DNA from: CAYMKL01 sp964390805 | Lineage (GTDB): Bacteria > Chloroflexota > Anaerolineae > VGOG01 | NCBI GenBank assembly: GCA_964390805.1 | Contig: CAYMKL010000044.1 | Location: forward strand, 1-45,467 | Length of the DNA: 45,467 bases | Direction of reading: 5' to 3' | In this document: positions 25,754-34,100 of the stretch, in pieces | Position numbering within the stretch: the stretch's first letter is position 1 | Layout: every line of letters starts with the position of its first letter | Made by a program: the position numbers and the translations under genes | The notes under the pieces: model-generated | What the model saw: only the letters and a program-made list of their open reading frames with translations | Database searches by the model: none | What the model was told of the DNA's origin: nothing

Positions 25754-26575
25754 ATGAAAACGCGCACTGTAGCACGGACCATCGCATTCATTAGTCTATT
25801 CGCGCTTACCCTGGCGCCGGCCTACAGTTCGGTCCGGGCCGATCCAATGAACCCCGGACCTGAGTGGGTCGATTTCTTCAGCGCCAATACTACATTCCTT
25901 GGTCAGTCTGTCCCGGTGGGTGCCGTGATCGCTGCCTTTGATCCCCAGGGCGTGCAGTGCATTGACTTCGTCGTTACCCAGAAAGGCCAATACGGCGTCA
26001 TGGCCTGCTACCGCGACGACGACACGACCCCTGAGGATGACGGGGCCGACCCAGGGGACGAGATCAGCTTCACCATCAACGGTCTGCCGGCCACTGCGGT
26101 GCCCATCAGCCTCAATGACAATCCTGTTCCACCATCAACTAGGGTCACCTGGACGAAGTTCGGCGATCGGTGGGAGGTTGATCTGCGCGTACCTGATAGT
26201 GACGGTGACGGTGTTTTCGACGGTGGGGACAACTGTCCCTTGGTGCCGAATTCCAACCAAACCGACAGTGACGGCGATGGGGTGGGTAACGCCTGCGAGC
26301 CTGATGATGACAACGATGGGGTGCTCGACGCTGACGACAACTGCCCCTTCACCTATAACCCCGACCAGGCAGACCGCGACGGCGACGGGGTAGGCGACGC
26401 TTGCACACCAGTGGGCGGGGTCATCGTGCCGGTGAACAGGCTGGAGCTGTTGGCCGTTCGACCCTTCGACTGGACTCAGGGCAAGCTTGGCTCAGGACAG
26501 GCCCTGTGGCTGGGGCTGGCGGCTCTGATTTCGCTCACGGCTCTGGGGGTTGCGCTGGTCAGGAGGAGGCACTGA
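25754..26575 (+). CDS. small exported TSP3 protein with C-terminal membrane anchor
   Basis: 273 aa. The signal peptide is at residues 1-30 (TIAFISLFALTLAPAYSSVRA). Residues 34-125 form a module beginning WVDFFSANT and containing DPQGVQC, GQYGVMACYRDDDTTPEDD and GADPGDE; it matches the C-terminus of the giant protein (WVNFYGTA, QYGLLACYGDDPTTAEDE, GAQPGDT). Residues 150-218 hold TSP3-type calcium repeats (DSDGDGVFDGGDNC, DSDGDGVGNAC). A C-terminal helix (WLGLAALISLTALGVALV) and RRRH look like a membrane anchor with positive-inside tail. A palindromic repeat (26462-26500) lengthens the stretch before this helix. The start follows GGAGG at 25740. Likely a surface-anchored Ca-binding protein, perhaps interacting with or anchoring the giant protein (inference). 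Confidence 0.85.
   Translation: MKTRTVARTIAFISLFALTLAPAYSSVRADPMNPGPEWVDFFSANTTFLGQSVPVGAVIAAFDPQGVQCIDFVVTQKGQYGVMACYRDDDTTPEDDGADPGDEISFTINGLPATAVPISLNDNPVPPSTRVTWTKFGDRWEVDLRVPDSDGDGVFDGGDNCPLVPNSNQTDSDGDGVGNACEPDDDNDGVLDADDNCPFTYNPDQADRDGDGVGDACTPVGGVIVPVNRLELLAVRPFDWTQGKLGSGQALWLGLAALISLTALGVALVRRRH
26462..26500. repeat. CCCTTCGACTGGACTCAGG...GCTCAGG repeat, copy 6
   Basis: Member of the CCCTTCGAC/GCTCAGG family, in frame as PFDWTQGKLGSGQ between LELLAV and the C-terminal anchor helix of the small TSP3 protein. It shows the family is not confined to the giant gene. Confidence 0.75.
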
Positions 26576-28083
26576 AAGCAGCACAGGCGTTTTCGCAAGT
26601 GATCATTGATGGCGTGGCCGAGCCGATCATGGTGATAGGCACAGATTATCGGGTAGAGTTGATGAATCGAGCGGCGCGCGAGTTTTCGTCTGGAGGCGCC
26701 GGGGCATTAGAATCCTTGCCATGCTATCAGATTCTCCACCAACGCGAGACACCTTGCGACGGAGTAGCCCCTTGCCCACTGGAACAGGTACGCGAGTCGG
26801 GTCAGCCGGTCACAGTGGCGCACGAGCACTACCGGGCAGACGGAGAGCGGCGACTCGTCGAGATCGTCGCTTCGCCATTATGGGGGGAGGACGGCGCTCT
26901 TCAGGGAATCATCGAGTCTATACGCGACATCACCGAGCGCAGACGCGCGAAGGAGACGCTGCAAGAAGCCCACGACGAGTTGGAGCGACGGGTAGAGGAG
27001 CGTACGGCCGAACTAGTGCAGGCGAACGAGCAACTGGAGCAGGTAATAGAAGAGCGTCAGCGAGCGGCGGAGGCGCTGCAAGAGAGCCAGGAGCGCTTCC
27101 GCAACCTGTTCGAGCATGCGCCGCTGTGCGTCTTTGAGGTAGATCTCACGCAAACGCCGCCTACCATCCTGCAGGCCAGTCGCCGGGCCGAGCAGGTCTA
27201 TGGCTGGTCATCCGAGGAGTTCGTGTCCGCTCCGACAGACAGAATCATCCCCCCCGAGGCCACACCAAAGCTGGCGCGGATGGTGGAAGCGGTGAGGGCC
27301 GGTAGCCCCATCACTGTAGAATCGGTTAACCTGCGCCGCGACGGGTCGGCCTTTCCCGTCCGCATCAGCGCCGCATCGGAGCGAAATTCAGATCTGAGCC
27401 GGGTTATCCTCACTGTCGAGGACATCACGATGGAAAAGGAACGCCGTTCCGAAGAAGAAGCTATCGCCGAAGAGCGCCGCCGCATCGCGCGCGAAATCCA
27501 CGACGGACTGGCCCAGGACCTGGGGGCGCTGCGCTTGAGAACGCGGTTATGGTATGATTTGATAGACCAAAACCCGGCCCAGATGCGCGCTGAACTGGAC
27601 GCTATGCGGGAGCTTCTAAGCGAAAACATTCGTGAGGTACGACGCTCCGTTTTCGCACTGCGACCGGTAGCCCTGGATGAACTGGGCTTTTACCCGGCCC
27701 TCAATCGGTTTCTCGACGAGTTTGGGGAACAGCACCAGTTGCACATTGACCTGCGCACTTCAGGGCCAGAGGAGCGGTTGCTTCCCCATTTGGAGCCCGT
27801 GCTTTTCCGCATCGTCCAGGAAGCGCTGAACAACGTGGGCAAACACGCCCATGCCGGCAAAGTCTCGGTCGAGTTGGACCTGGGAGCGGCCGATGAGGTA
27901 GGTTTGAGAATACGGGATAATGGCAGGGGCTTCGACACGGTGAACCTGGATCAGGCTGTTCGAGAGGGGCATCTGGGGCTGAAGCAGATGCGCGAGCGAG
28001 TAGTGGATCTGAAGGGAACATTCAAGTTGCGAAGTCAAGCGGGCAGCGGGACAGAGATTCGTGTTGTCCTGCCCATGCCATAA
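26572..28083 (+). CDS. PAS-domain NarL-type sensor histidine kinase
   Basis: 503 aa from 26572. No membrane helices, so probably cytoplasmic. A first PAS-like domain (AFSQVIIDGVAEPIMVIGTD, then CYQILHQRETPC) leads by a coiled coil (LERRVEERTAELVQANEQLE) into a second PAS (RFRNLFEHAPLCVFEVDLTQ). The HisKA_3 box IAREIHDGLAQDLG has its phospho-His near residue 310, and HATPase_c shows the N box IVQEALNNVGKHAHAG and G box RIRDNGRGFD. The protein-like region begins exactly at the preceding gene's stop. No ATG, GTG or TTG lies at a good distance from AGGAGGAGG (26561-26569); a CTG at 26572 overlaps the TGA as CTGA and is my tentative start. Alternatives are TTG 26401 or GTG 26599. Partner: the regulator at 28104. 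Confidence 0.85.
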   Translation: MKAAQAFSQVIIDGVAEPIMVIGTDYRVELMNRAAREFSSGGAGALESLPCYQILHQRETPCDGVAPCPLEQVRESGQPVTVAHEHYRADGERRLVEIVASPLWGEDGALQGIIESIRDITERRRAKETLQEAHDELERRVEERTAELVQANEQLEQVIEERQRAAEALQESQERFRNLFEHAPLCVFEVDLTQTPPTILQASRRAEQVYGWSSEEFVSAPTDRIIPPEATPKLARMVEAVRAGSPITVESVNLRRDGSAFPVRISAASERNSDLSRVILTVEDITMEKERRSEEEAIAEERRRIAREIHDGLAQDLGALRLRTRLWYDLIDQNPAQMRAELDAMRELLSENIREVRRSVFALRPVALDELGFYPALNRFLDEFGEQHQLHIDLRTSGPEERLLPHLEPVLFRIVQEALNNVGKHAHAGKVSVELDLGAADEVGLRIRDNGRGFDTVNLDQAVREGHLGLKQMRERVVDLKGTFKLRSQAGSGTEIRVVLPMP

Positions 28084-28103
28084 CGCGGCTATTGGAGGTT
28101 CAC

Positions 28104-28736
28104 TTGTCGCCCATCCGAGTGTTGATCGCTGACGACCATCGGCTTTTTCGCCAGGGCTTGCGTGGGATTTGTGAGACGATGGGCAGGTTCGAGGTGGTGG
28201 GAGAAGCGGCCAATGGGCAAGAGGTCGTAGACCTGGCGCGGGAATTGAAGCCTGATGTCGTTTTGATGGACATCCGGATGCCCGTATTGGATGGCGTGCA
28301 GGCGACTGGTTTCATCGCTGAACACGCTCCATCGGTAAGGGTTATCATCCTCACGATGTACCGGCAGGAGAGCTATGTTTTCGAGGCTATCAAGGCCGGC
28401 GCGCGGGGCTACCTGCTCAAGGACATTGACGAGCAGGAGTTTGTAGAGGCCGTGCGAGCTGTTCATCGAGGCGAGGCACTGATTGACCCTGCTCTGGCGA
28501 CCCGACTGATCGAGGAGTTTCGCCGCCTCAGTCAACCCCCTTCTGAGGCAGAGAAGACGGAAAGGCTGACCCAGGGAGAGGGGAACAGAAATATTGCCGA
28601 ACGGCTTGCCATTTCGGAAAGAACCGTAGCCAACCGCCTGAGCGAAATCTACCAGAAATTGCAGGTTAACAATCGCACCCAGGCCGCGCTGCTCGCCCTG
28701 CGCCGTGGGTGGGCGAAACTGGATCAGGAGGAGTAG
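28104..28736 (+). CDS. NarL/FixJ-type response regulator with shortened HTH
   Basis: 210 aa from TTG 28104, which has GGAGG (28094-28098) 5 nt upstream; an earlier TTG at 28092 would overlap that site. The receiver domain is complete: D10-D11, phospho-acceptor D56 (VVLMDIRMP), T84 and K106 (GYLLKDI). The C-terminal LuxR/GerE helix-turn-helix keeps NIAERLAISERTVANRLSEI and YQKLQVNNRTQAALLALRRG. Where the family normally has LT-x-REREVLRLIA before it, the sequence reads LTQGEGNR, so about ten residues of the first helix appear missing (around 28572-28582). It follows the kinase by 20 nt and is the likely cognate regulator. DNA binding could be weakened. Confidence 0.88.
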   Translation: MSPIRVLIADDHRLFRQGLRGICETMGRFEVVGEAANGQEVVDLARELKPDVVLMDIRMPVLDGVQATGFIAEHAPSVRVIILTMYRQESYVFEAIKAGARGYLLKDIDEQEFVEAVRAVHRGEALIDPALATRLIEEFRRLSQPPSEAEKTERLTQGEGNRNIAERLAISERTVANRLSEIYQKLQVNNRTQAALLALRRGWAKLDQEE

Positions 28737-28788
28737 AGGCTTACCGTTGAGACCGGTCTCCGACCGCCTCCTGGCACAAGTAGACAAG

Positions 28789-28838
28789 TACCCCTTGTTC
28801 CGGTAAGAAATTACCTGGTCGGGGGGTATTTTTTCTTT
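28789..28838 (+). terminator. candidate intrinsic terminator after the kinase-regulator operon
   Basis: TACCCC (28789-28794) pairs with GGGGTA (28823-28828). Inside is a small hairpin GGTAA-GAAA-TTACC. The outer arm runs straight into T6 (28829-28834), then CTTT. The loop between the stems is larger than in a classic terminator. Confidence 0.45.
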
Positions 28839-28859
28839 AGAAGTCGGTAATTTCTGCTC

Positions 28860-28888
28860 TTATCAAACCGGCGTTTTTGTGCCATAAT
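28860..28888 (+). promoter_or_regulatory. candidate promoter for the degenerate receiver gene
   Basis: TTATCA (28860-28865), 17-nt spacer, CATAAT (28883-28888). Both boxes are partial matches. It lies upstream of the tandem array, so the array would be in the transcript's leader. Confidence 0.4.
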
Positions 28889-28913
28889 GGATTGAGAGTT
28901 TCTCATTCCTTTC

Positions 28914-28965
28914 GATGGGCGAAGGTCTCCGACCATCTCGATGGACGAAGGTCTCCGACCGAGCT
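28914..28965 (+). repeat. 26-nt direct repeat with GGTCTCCGACC
   Basis: GATGGGCGAAGGTCTCCGAC at 28914 recurs 26 nt later as GATGGACGAAGGTCTCCGAC. The core GGTCTCCGACC is partly palindromic and also occurs near 28755. Confidence 0.75.
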
Positions 28966-28981
28966 CTCTCCGCCTCGGTCA

Positions 28982-29057
28982 GAGACCTCAGCGATCAAAA
29001 CAGACCTCAGCGATCAAAACAGACCTCAGCGATCAAAACAGACCTCAGCGATCAGAA
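28982..29057 (+). repeat. four-unit 19-nt tandem array (CAGACCTCAGCGATCAAAA)
   Basis: Units start at 28982, 29001, 29020 and 29039. The middle two are identical; the first begins GAGACC and the last ends CAGAA. There are no spacers. The array sits directly before the ribosome site and ATG at 29074. Confidence 0.9.
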
Positions 29058-29073
29058 GAGCCGAAGGGGGGAC

Positions 29074-29562
29074 ATGAATCATCCAATCAGAGTCCTCATC
29101 GTGAACAGGGACCATCTGTTCTGCCGGGCAACGCGCAGGTTACTTGACGGTGCGGACGGCATGACGATTGTGGGCGAGGCGAAAGCAGGACAGCAGGCTA
29201 TGGATCTGGTCCAGGAACTTCAGCCTGAGGTGATTTTGTGGAGCATAGACAACGTGCCCCCACCAGGTGAAATGGAGGACGATTGGCAAGCCATGGTTCG
29301 CATTAGCGAGCTGTATCCTCACAGCAAGATCATTGTACTGGGCACTGACATCCAAGAGCGTCTGGCAATGGAGGCGTTCCGCCACGGCGCCCAGGGCTAC
29401 CTGGTCCAGGGACACTGCCAGCCGATTGGGCCGACCGACCTGGCTGAGATCGTCCAGGCCATCCACACTGTTAGCCAGGGAGGAACTGTCCTGAGTCCTC
29501 GCGTGGCTGGCTGGGTATTGGACGAGATATCTAAGAAGAGATGCATGAAAAGAGCCCCATGA
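29074..29562 (+). CDS. degenerate receiver-domain protein without output domain
   Basis: 162 aa, starting at ATG 29074 behind AGGGGGG. It aligns over its whole length with the receiver of the regulator at 28104: IRVLIVNRDHLF versus IRVLIADDHRLF, VGEAKAGQQAMDLVQELQPE versus VGEAANGQEVVDLARELKPD, and GAQGYLVQG versus GARGYLLKD. The conserved residues are lost: the acidic pair becomes N11-R12, the phospho-acceptor Asp is Ser57 (VILWSIDN), the Thr is Gly and the Lys is Gln. There is no HTH. It is therefore probably an atypical, non-phosphorylated receiver acting by protein contact, or a decaying paralogue. Its stop overlaps the next start (ATGA), so the two are translationally coupled. Confidence 0.8.
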   Translation: MNHPIRVLIVNRDHLFCRATRRLLDGADGMTIVGEAKAGQQAMDLVQELQPEVILWSIDNVPPPGEMEDDWQAMVRISELYPHSKIIVLGTDIQERLAMEAFRHGAQGYLVQGHCQPIGPTDLAEIVQAIHTVSQGGTVLSPRVAGWVLDEISKKRCMKRAP

Positions 29563-30278
29563 AGCGTTCACGTGCGCTTGTCCCGGCGTTGCTGCTGCTC
29601 GCATCGGTGATGATTTCGGCGACCATGACCACGGCCCAGGAGCCGACATCCCCCATCGCCAATACGGGCGACTCCACTGCCGAGACCTCCAACGGTGCAG
29701 TGGTCCGTGCCGGCAGCGGAGTGATCCTGCAAGATGGGGGAACCGTCACGCTGCCGGTTGATGCCATCAATGTGCAGCGCCTCATGGTGGCGACGGTCGT
29801 CGTTGGCTATGACCCAGGCGTGCTCCAGGTCGCCGGGTATCAGCGCAACCCCGCTTTCGACATCGGGATGTTCAACACGCAGTACGATCGCGACGACGAT
29901 GGCGTGCCAGATGCGGTGAGGTTCGCTGTGGGCTCGATGGAGCCAGACGGGCTGAGCCCAGCGGAGGGGGCGCCGCTTAACCTGGCCGATATCACCTGGG
30001 CGGTGGTCGGGCGACCTGATGTCGGGATCACCATCACGCCAGTGGAGGTGTTGACGTTCACCGACCCAGATGCAATTCCCATCAGCGTGTCGGCGGAGAA
30101 CGGGCAGGTCACGATCGGGACCGCCTGCGTGAGGGTCCATCACATCATGGCCGTGATCGCACACTGGGGCCAGCCCGCCAGTGGCGGCAACGAGCACTAC
30201 GACTTGGTCCCTGATGGGATCATTGACATTCAGGATGCTGTGGCCCTGGCCCAGAACTGGCGGGACGCGTGGCCATAA
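29559..30278 (+). CDS. secreted cohesin-like protein with degenerate dockerin
   Basis: 239 aa starting at ATG 29559, which overlaps the previous TGA. The signal peptide is residues 1-27 (ALVPALLLLASVMISATMTT). Residues 45-185 resemble a cohesin fold: GGTVTLPVDAINVQ, then TVVVGYDPGVLQVAGYQ, YDRDDDGVPDAVRF and LNLADITWAVVG. The C-terminus resembles a dockerin pair, but the first calcium loop is missing: TACVRVHHIMAVIAHWG stands where the paralogue at 30331 has CLGDLDSDGDVDVADVMMVA. The second loop (DLVPDGIIDIQDAVALAQNW) is kept in part. Tandem paralogue of the next gene. Probably exported and part of the surface assembly; partner unknown. Confidence 0.8.
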   Translation: MKRSRALVPALLLLASVMISATMTTAQEPTSPIANTGDSTAETSNGAVVRAGSGVILQDGGTVTLPVDAINVQRLMVATVVVGYDPGVLQVAGYQRNPAFDIGMFNTQYDRDDDGVPDAVRFAVGSMEPDGLSPAEGAPLNLADITWAVVGRPDVGITITPVEVLTFTDPDAIPISVSAENGQVTIGTACVRVHHIMAVIAHWGQPASGGNEHYDLVPDGIIDIQDAVALAQNWRDAWP

Positions 30279-30330
30279 GTCAGTGCAAGCAGGTGATAGG
30301 TTACCGTGTTAGAGGATAGCGGGACATTCA

Positions 30331-31089
30331 ATGTTCCACCGGAACGATCGTCCACAGTTGCGTAGGTTAGTGCAGATCGCGCATGGGATTGGCCTGGCGT
30401 TGCTACTGCTCGCAGGGGTAGAGACCCTGTGGCAACCCTCCACTGCCAACGCTTCTCGCGCGGTGCTCGACGGTGCGGTGGTCCGCGCGGGCAGCGGGGT
30501 GATCCTGCAAGATGGGGGAACCATCACGCTGCCGGTCGAGGCCATCGGGGTGCAGAACCTGGGCGCGGCGACGGTCATGGTCGGCCACGACCCGACCGTG
30601 CTCCGGGTCGCAGGGTGCCAGCGCGACCCCGCGTTCGACTTCGGAATGTGCAACCCACAGTTCGATCGCGACGACGACGGCCTGCCCGATGCGGTACGCT
30701 TTAACGTGGTCTCACTGGAGGGGCTGAGCACAGTGGAGGAGGCCCCGCTCAACCTTGCCGATATCACGTGGACGGTGGTCGGGGAACCTGATGTCGGGAC
30801 CGTCACCACGCTGGAGGTGGAGGTCTTGACCTTCAGCGACTCGGGTACGATTCCCATCAGCGTGTCGGCGGAGAACGGGCAAGTCACGGTCGTGACCGCC
30901 TGCTTAGGTGATCTGGACAGCGACGGCGACGTGGACGTGGCCGATGTCATGATGGTAGCCAGCAAATGGAGCTGCCAGCTTGGGGATGAATGTTACGATG
31001 CCCACTGCGACCTCGATGGCGACGGTGACATTGACATCGCGGACATCATGCAAGTGGCAGCTCACTGGGGAGAGCGCTGTTCTCCATAG
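30331..31089 (+). CDS. secreted cohesin-dockerin protein
   Basis: 252 aa with an N-terminal signal or anchor (HGIGLALLLLAGVETLWQ). Its cohesin-like domain (about 48-190: VRAGSGVILQDGGTITLPVE, TVMVGHDPTVLRVAGC, FDRDDDGLPDAVRF, LNLADITWTVVG) is very close to the preceding gene's, in protein and DNA. It ends with two good dockerin-type EF-hand loops, DLDSDGDVDVADVMMVASKW and DLDGDGDIDIADIMQVAAHW. Cohesin and dockerin on one polypeptide would allow chains or self-assembly (inference); other cohesin-like sequence sits in the giant protein at 34496. The ribosome site before 30331 is weak (AGAGGAT, about 17 nt away), so the start is less certain. Confidence 0.82.
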   Translation: MFHRNDRPQLRRLVQIAHGIGLALLLLAGVETLWQPSTANASRAVLDGAVVRAGSGVILQDGGTITLPVEAIGVQNLGAATVMVGHDPTVLRVAGCQRDPAFDFGMCNPQFDRDDDGLPDAVRFNVVSLEGLSTVEEAPLNLADITWTVVGEPDVGTVTTLEVEVLTFSDSGTIPISVSAENGQVTVVTACLGDLDSDGDVDVADVMMVASKWSCQLGDECYDAHCDLDGDGDIDIADIMQVAAHWGERCSP

Positions 31090-31128
31090 AGGACCAATGG
31101 CTAGTTTCCAAATAAAGGAGGACACACA

Positions 31129-34100
31129 ATGAACAAACACAGGACAGTCAAGCTAAGCATCGTTCTCGTGACGGCGATGATGGCCTTCTTTTTTCTCCGA
31201 GCCTCGGCCGGACAGGCCGAAGGAGCAAGAGGCGTCCTGCGCCAGTTGACGGGCATGGTTGTGCCAAGGTTAGACCGCGCCAACCGCCAGTTGACGGGCG
31301 TGGCTGCGCCAGCGTCGGACCGCGCCCTACCTGCGACGCCACGTGTTGTCCCGTTGTCTGGCGATCACGCTGCGATGGCCAGCCTCGCTTCCGCCGGCCA
31401 GGTGGTCACGCAGACCTTCACGCTGAGCGCCGGCTGGAACACCATCTACCTGGAGGTCGAGCCCACCAACCCCTCGCCTCTGGTTGGCGTTGGATTGCTG
31501 TTCAGCATGGGGTGGTCGTCCCAGCTCGAGAACGATCTGGATGCGGGCACACTCCCGGACGCCCTTCGACAGGAATTCGAAAACAACGGGATCATACTCT
31601 CTGACCGTATCTCCCTGACCAAACCAGAGGACGACTATTGGGTGATATCCGATGACGGGGAGACGATTTCGTACGCCGTTTTCAGAGAAGTCGAAAACGG
31701 GGAGAGCGTGCTCAATGTGTACAGCGCTGCCCTTTACGAGCAGTCTACCATTGAGGCGGTCTTTGGCACCCTGGCCTGTGCCAACCCCTGCCTGGAAAGC
31801 GTCTGGAAGTGGAACGTGCCGCAGTCCACGATGGACTACATCATTGATCCCGCCGAGGGTCTGTGGGACGAGCCAGGCTGGAAGCGCTATTTCCCCGAGA
31901 CGAGCCTGGGCCCGGATGGCCTGTCGCGCGGGTTCCTGACCGACCTGTTGAGCCTGCACGCCAACACGGGCTACCTTGTCAAGCTAAAGGACGATGCTGC
32001 CGATGTGGAACTGACAGTGTCCGGCCAACCAGTGGTGCAGAACCACCTGTGGCTCAAGGGGTCGTACAACCTGTCCGGCTTTCCCATCAATCCGGATGCG
32101 GCGCCGACGGTGGAGGCGTTCTTCCAAGCCCTGCAAAGCGGCCCCTCGCCCATCACCGAGGTGCGTGCGCTGGGCAGCGACGGCCGCTGGGGTGTGCCAC
32201 TCTCACCCGGTGATGTGCTGAATCACAGCCAGGCGTACCTGGTGTACTACGACGATCAGGACCCAGACTCGCCAGATGACTACACCGCGCCACTGAACAT
32301 CGTTGACGGCGTCCTGGACGAGCTTCAGTTCTCGCGTGGCTGGGGCGGGGGAAAGCAGTCCCTGACCATCGAGAACCTGTCCTCCAGCTCCGCGACGGTC
32401 ACCGTGTCGCTCGTAGATGGGGCCAATGCTGCGGTGGCGCTTCGATATGTGGATGAGTCCACCGACCCCGAGACCCAGGTGGATCTCAGGGCGAACATGG
32501 TTGAGATCACACTGGCCGCTGGCGACGCGGAACGCCTGGAGTTCGTGGTACTCTCCACTGAGCAGGCGGGCGATGGAGACGCGCTGCTGGAGCTCTCCTC
32601 GGCCGATCTGGGGACGCGGTGGCTGATGCCCGTGTCGGCGGAGAGCGGCTCGCTGGCCGGGCTGTGGGTTGGAGAGGTGATCGTCAACGACGTGAGCCAG
32701 GCCCGCCTGGGTGCTACCAACGTCGAGGGCGGCGCACTGACCATCGAGCTGCGGCAGCGCGACGAATCGGGGATCCGCGGGGCGGCTGAGCTGACCGAGA
32801 TGGTCTCCGGCAACACGGCGTCAGTGGCCATGACGGTCACGCTGGCGCTGCCCGAACCGGAGGGCCTGGTTGTGCCGGAGGTGATCAGCGGGACCGCGCC
32901 GTACGTCGGCGGCTTCGTGTTTGAGGACGCGAACCAGAACGGCGAACGGGACTGGGACGAGATGGGATTCGAGGGTGTGGTGGTGACACTGGAGGCCTCC
33001 GGCGGCGGGACCGCGCTGAATATGGAGACGGCCGAGGATGGATCATACCTGTTCGAAGGCCTTGATCCGGGCAGCTATACGCTCACTACGAATCCACCGG
33101 TCGGCTACACCGCGGCGTTCGATGTGACGCCACCGGTGGACGAGACGGATGCGCCGGAGCCGGCACCCGAGCCCAACATGTGGCCGGTGGAGGTGAGCGT
33201 TGATGAGGACGGTGTCACACGCATCGCGTACAACGACGGGACCGCGGACGAAGATTTTCCGCGCTACGACGCTGAGGACTACCGCGTCGAGCCCCTGCTG
33301 AACTTCGGCTATGCCAGGGCCTTCGACGCCTCGCTGTGGACCGGCGTGTGCGCTGATCGCCTGGAGAAACTACCGCGAGACCTCGACCCGGTGGTGAACG
33401 GGCTGCTGGTCACGGAGGTGGTCAGCGCGTCGCTCAACCCCCCGCCGGGACCCGAGGTGGTTGAGCTGTTGGGTCCCGTGCAGTACGTGATCTACGTGGA
33501 AGAGCCAGGGGGCGGGGGTGAGGCCGGCAAGGGGGTGGCCTGCGGCGAGATCGTGGTCGGGGCACCGACGCGCTTCGAGGACGGCCGGGGCAGCCAGTTC
33601 ACCTTCCGGCTGCTCCTGCGCGTCAAACAGCACGGGGAGAACCTGAGGACGGAGCTGCTGCCCTACTACGCCATAGAGGACGGTCCGCAGGTCAGTTCGG
33701 CGGCCTTCAGCATCCAGGAACCAATCACTCGCAGCGGAACGGTGGACTTCGGGGATACGTCGGGACTGCTCGACTTCTTCATCACCATTGACCCCCAGGA
33801 CCCGCTGAACCCCTACAAGCACAAGTATCAGCCGGATCACGACAACCTGGACGTCAAGTTCAACGAGATTGATCTCGACGCCGTGGCCCCGTACCTGTGG
33901 GAGGCCCCGGAGATCCGGCGTCGCATCCAGTTGGAGCTGACTGAGCTGCCGCCGTATTCGGGTGCGGACGTGGAAGAGCTGGCCGCCGAGGTGGACTGGG
34001 GTGGCGCGACCTGGGGTGGCCTGTACAATGAAGTGATCAAGGGCATTCACAAGAACGACGTCACGGTGAAGGGCTACTTCGTCATCCGCCACGCGCTGAC

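Larger units (their letters stand above)
28737..29073. other. 337-bp repeat-rich intergenic leader
   Basis: Non-coding gap between the response regulator and the degenerate receiver gene. It holds a 12-bp palindrome GAGACCGGTCTC (28749-28760), a candidate terminator, a separate 10-bp inverted repeat AGAAATTACC/GGTAATTTCT (28806-28815 and 28846-28855), a candidate promoter, two 26-nt direct repeats and a four-unit 19-nt tandem array ending 16 nt before the ATG. I see no credible small gene. Confidence 0.7.

Noticed and set aside
26401..26571. Kinase start at the TTG at 26401
   Set aside because: The 57 residues upstream of 26572 are an out-of-frame reading of the preceding gene's TSP3, repeat and anchor sequence, and look nothing like a kinase N-terminus.
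28982..29057. CRISPR array
   Set aside because: The 19-nt units abut without spacers, there are only four, and no cas gene is in the window.
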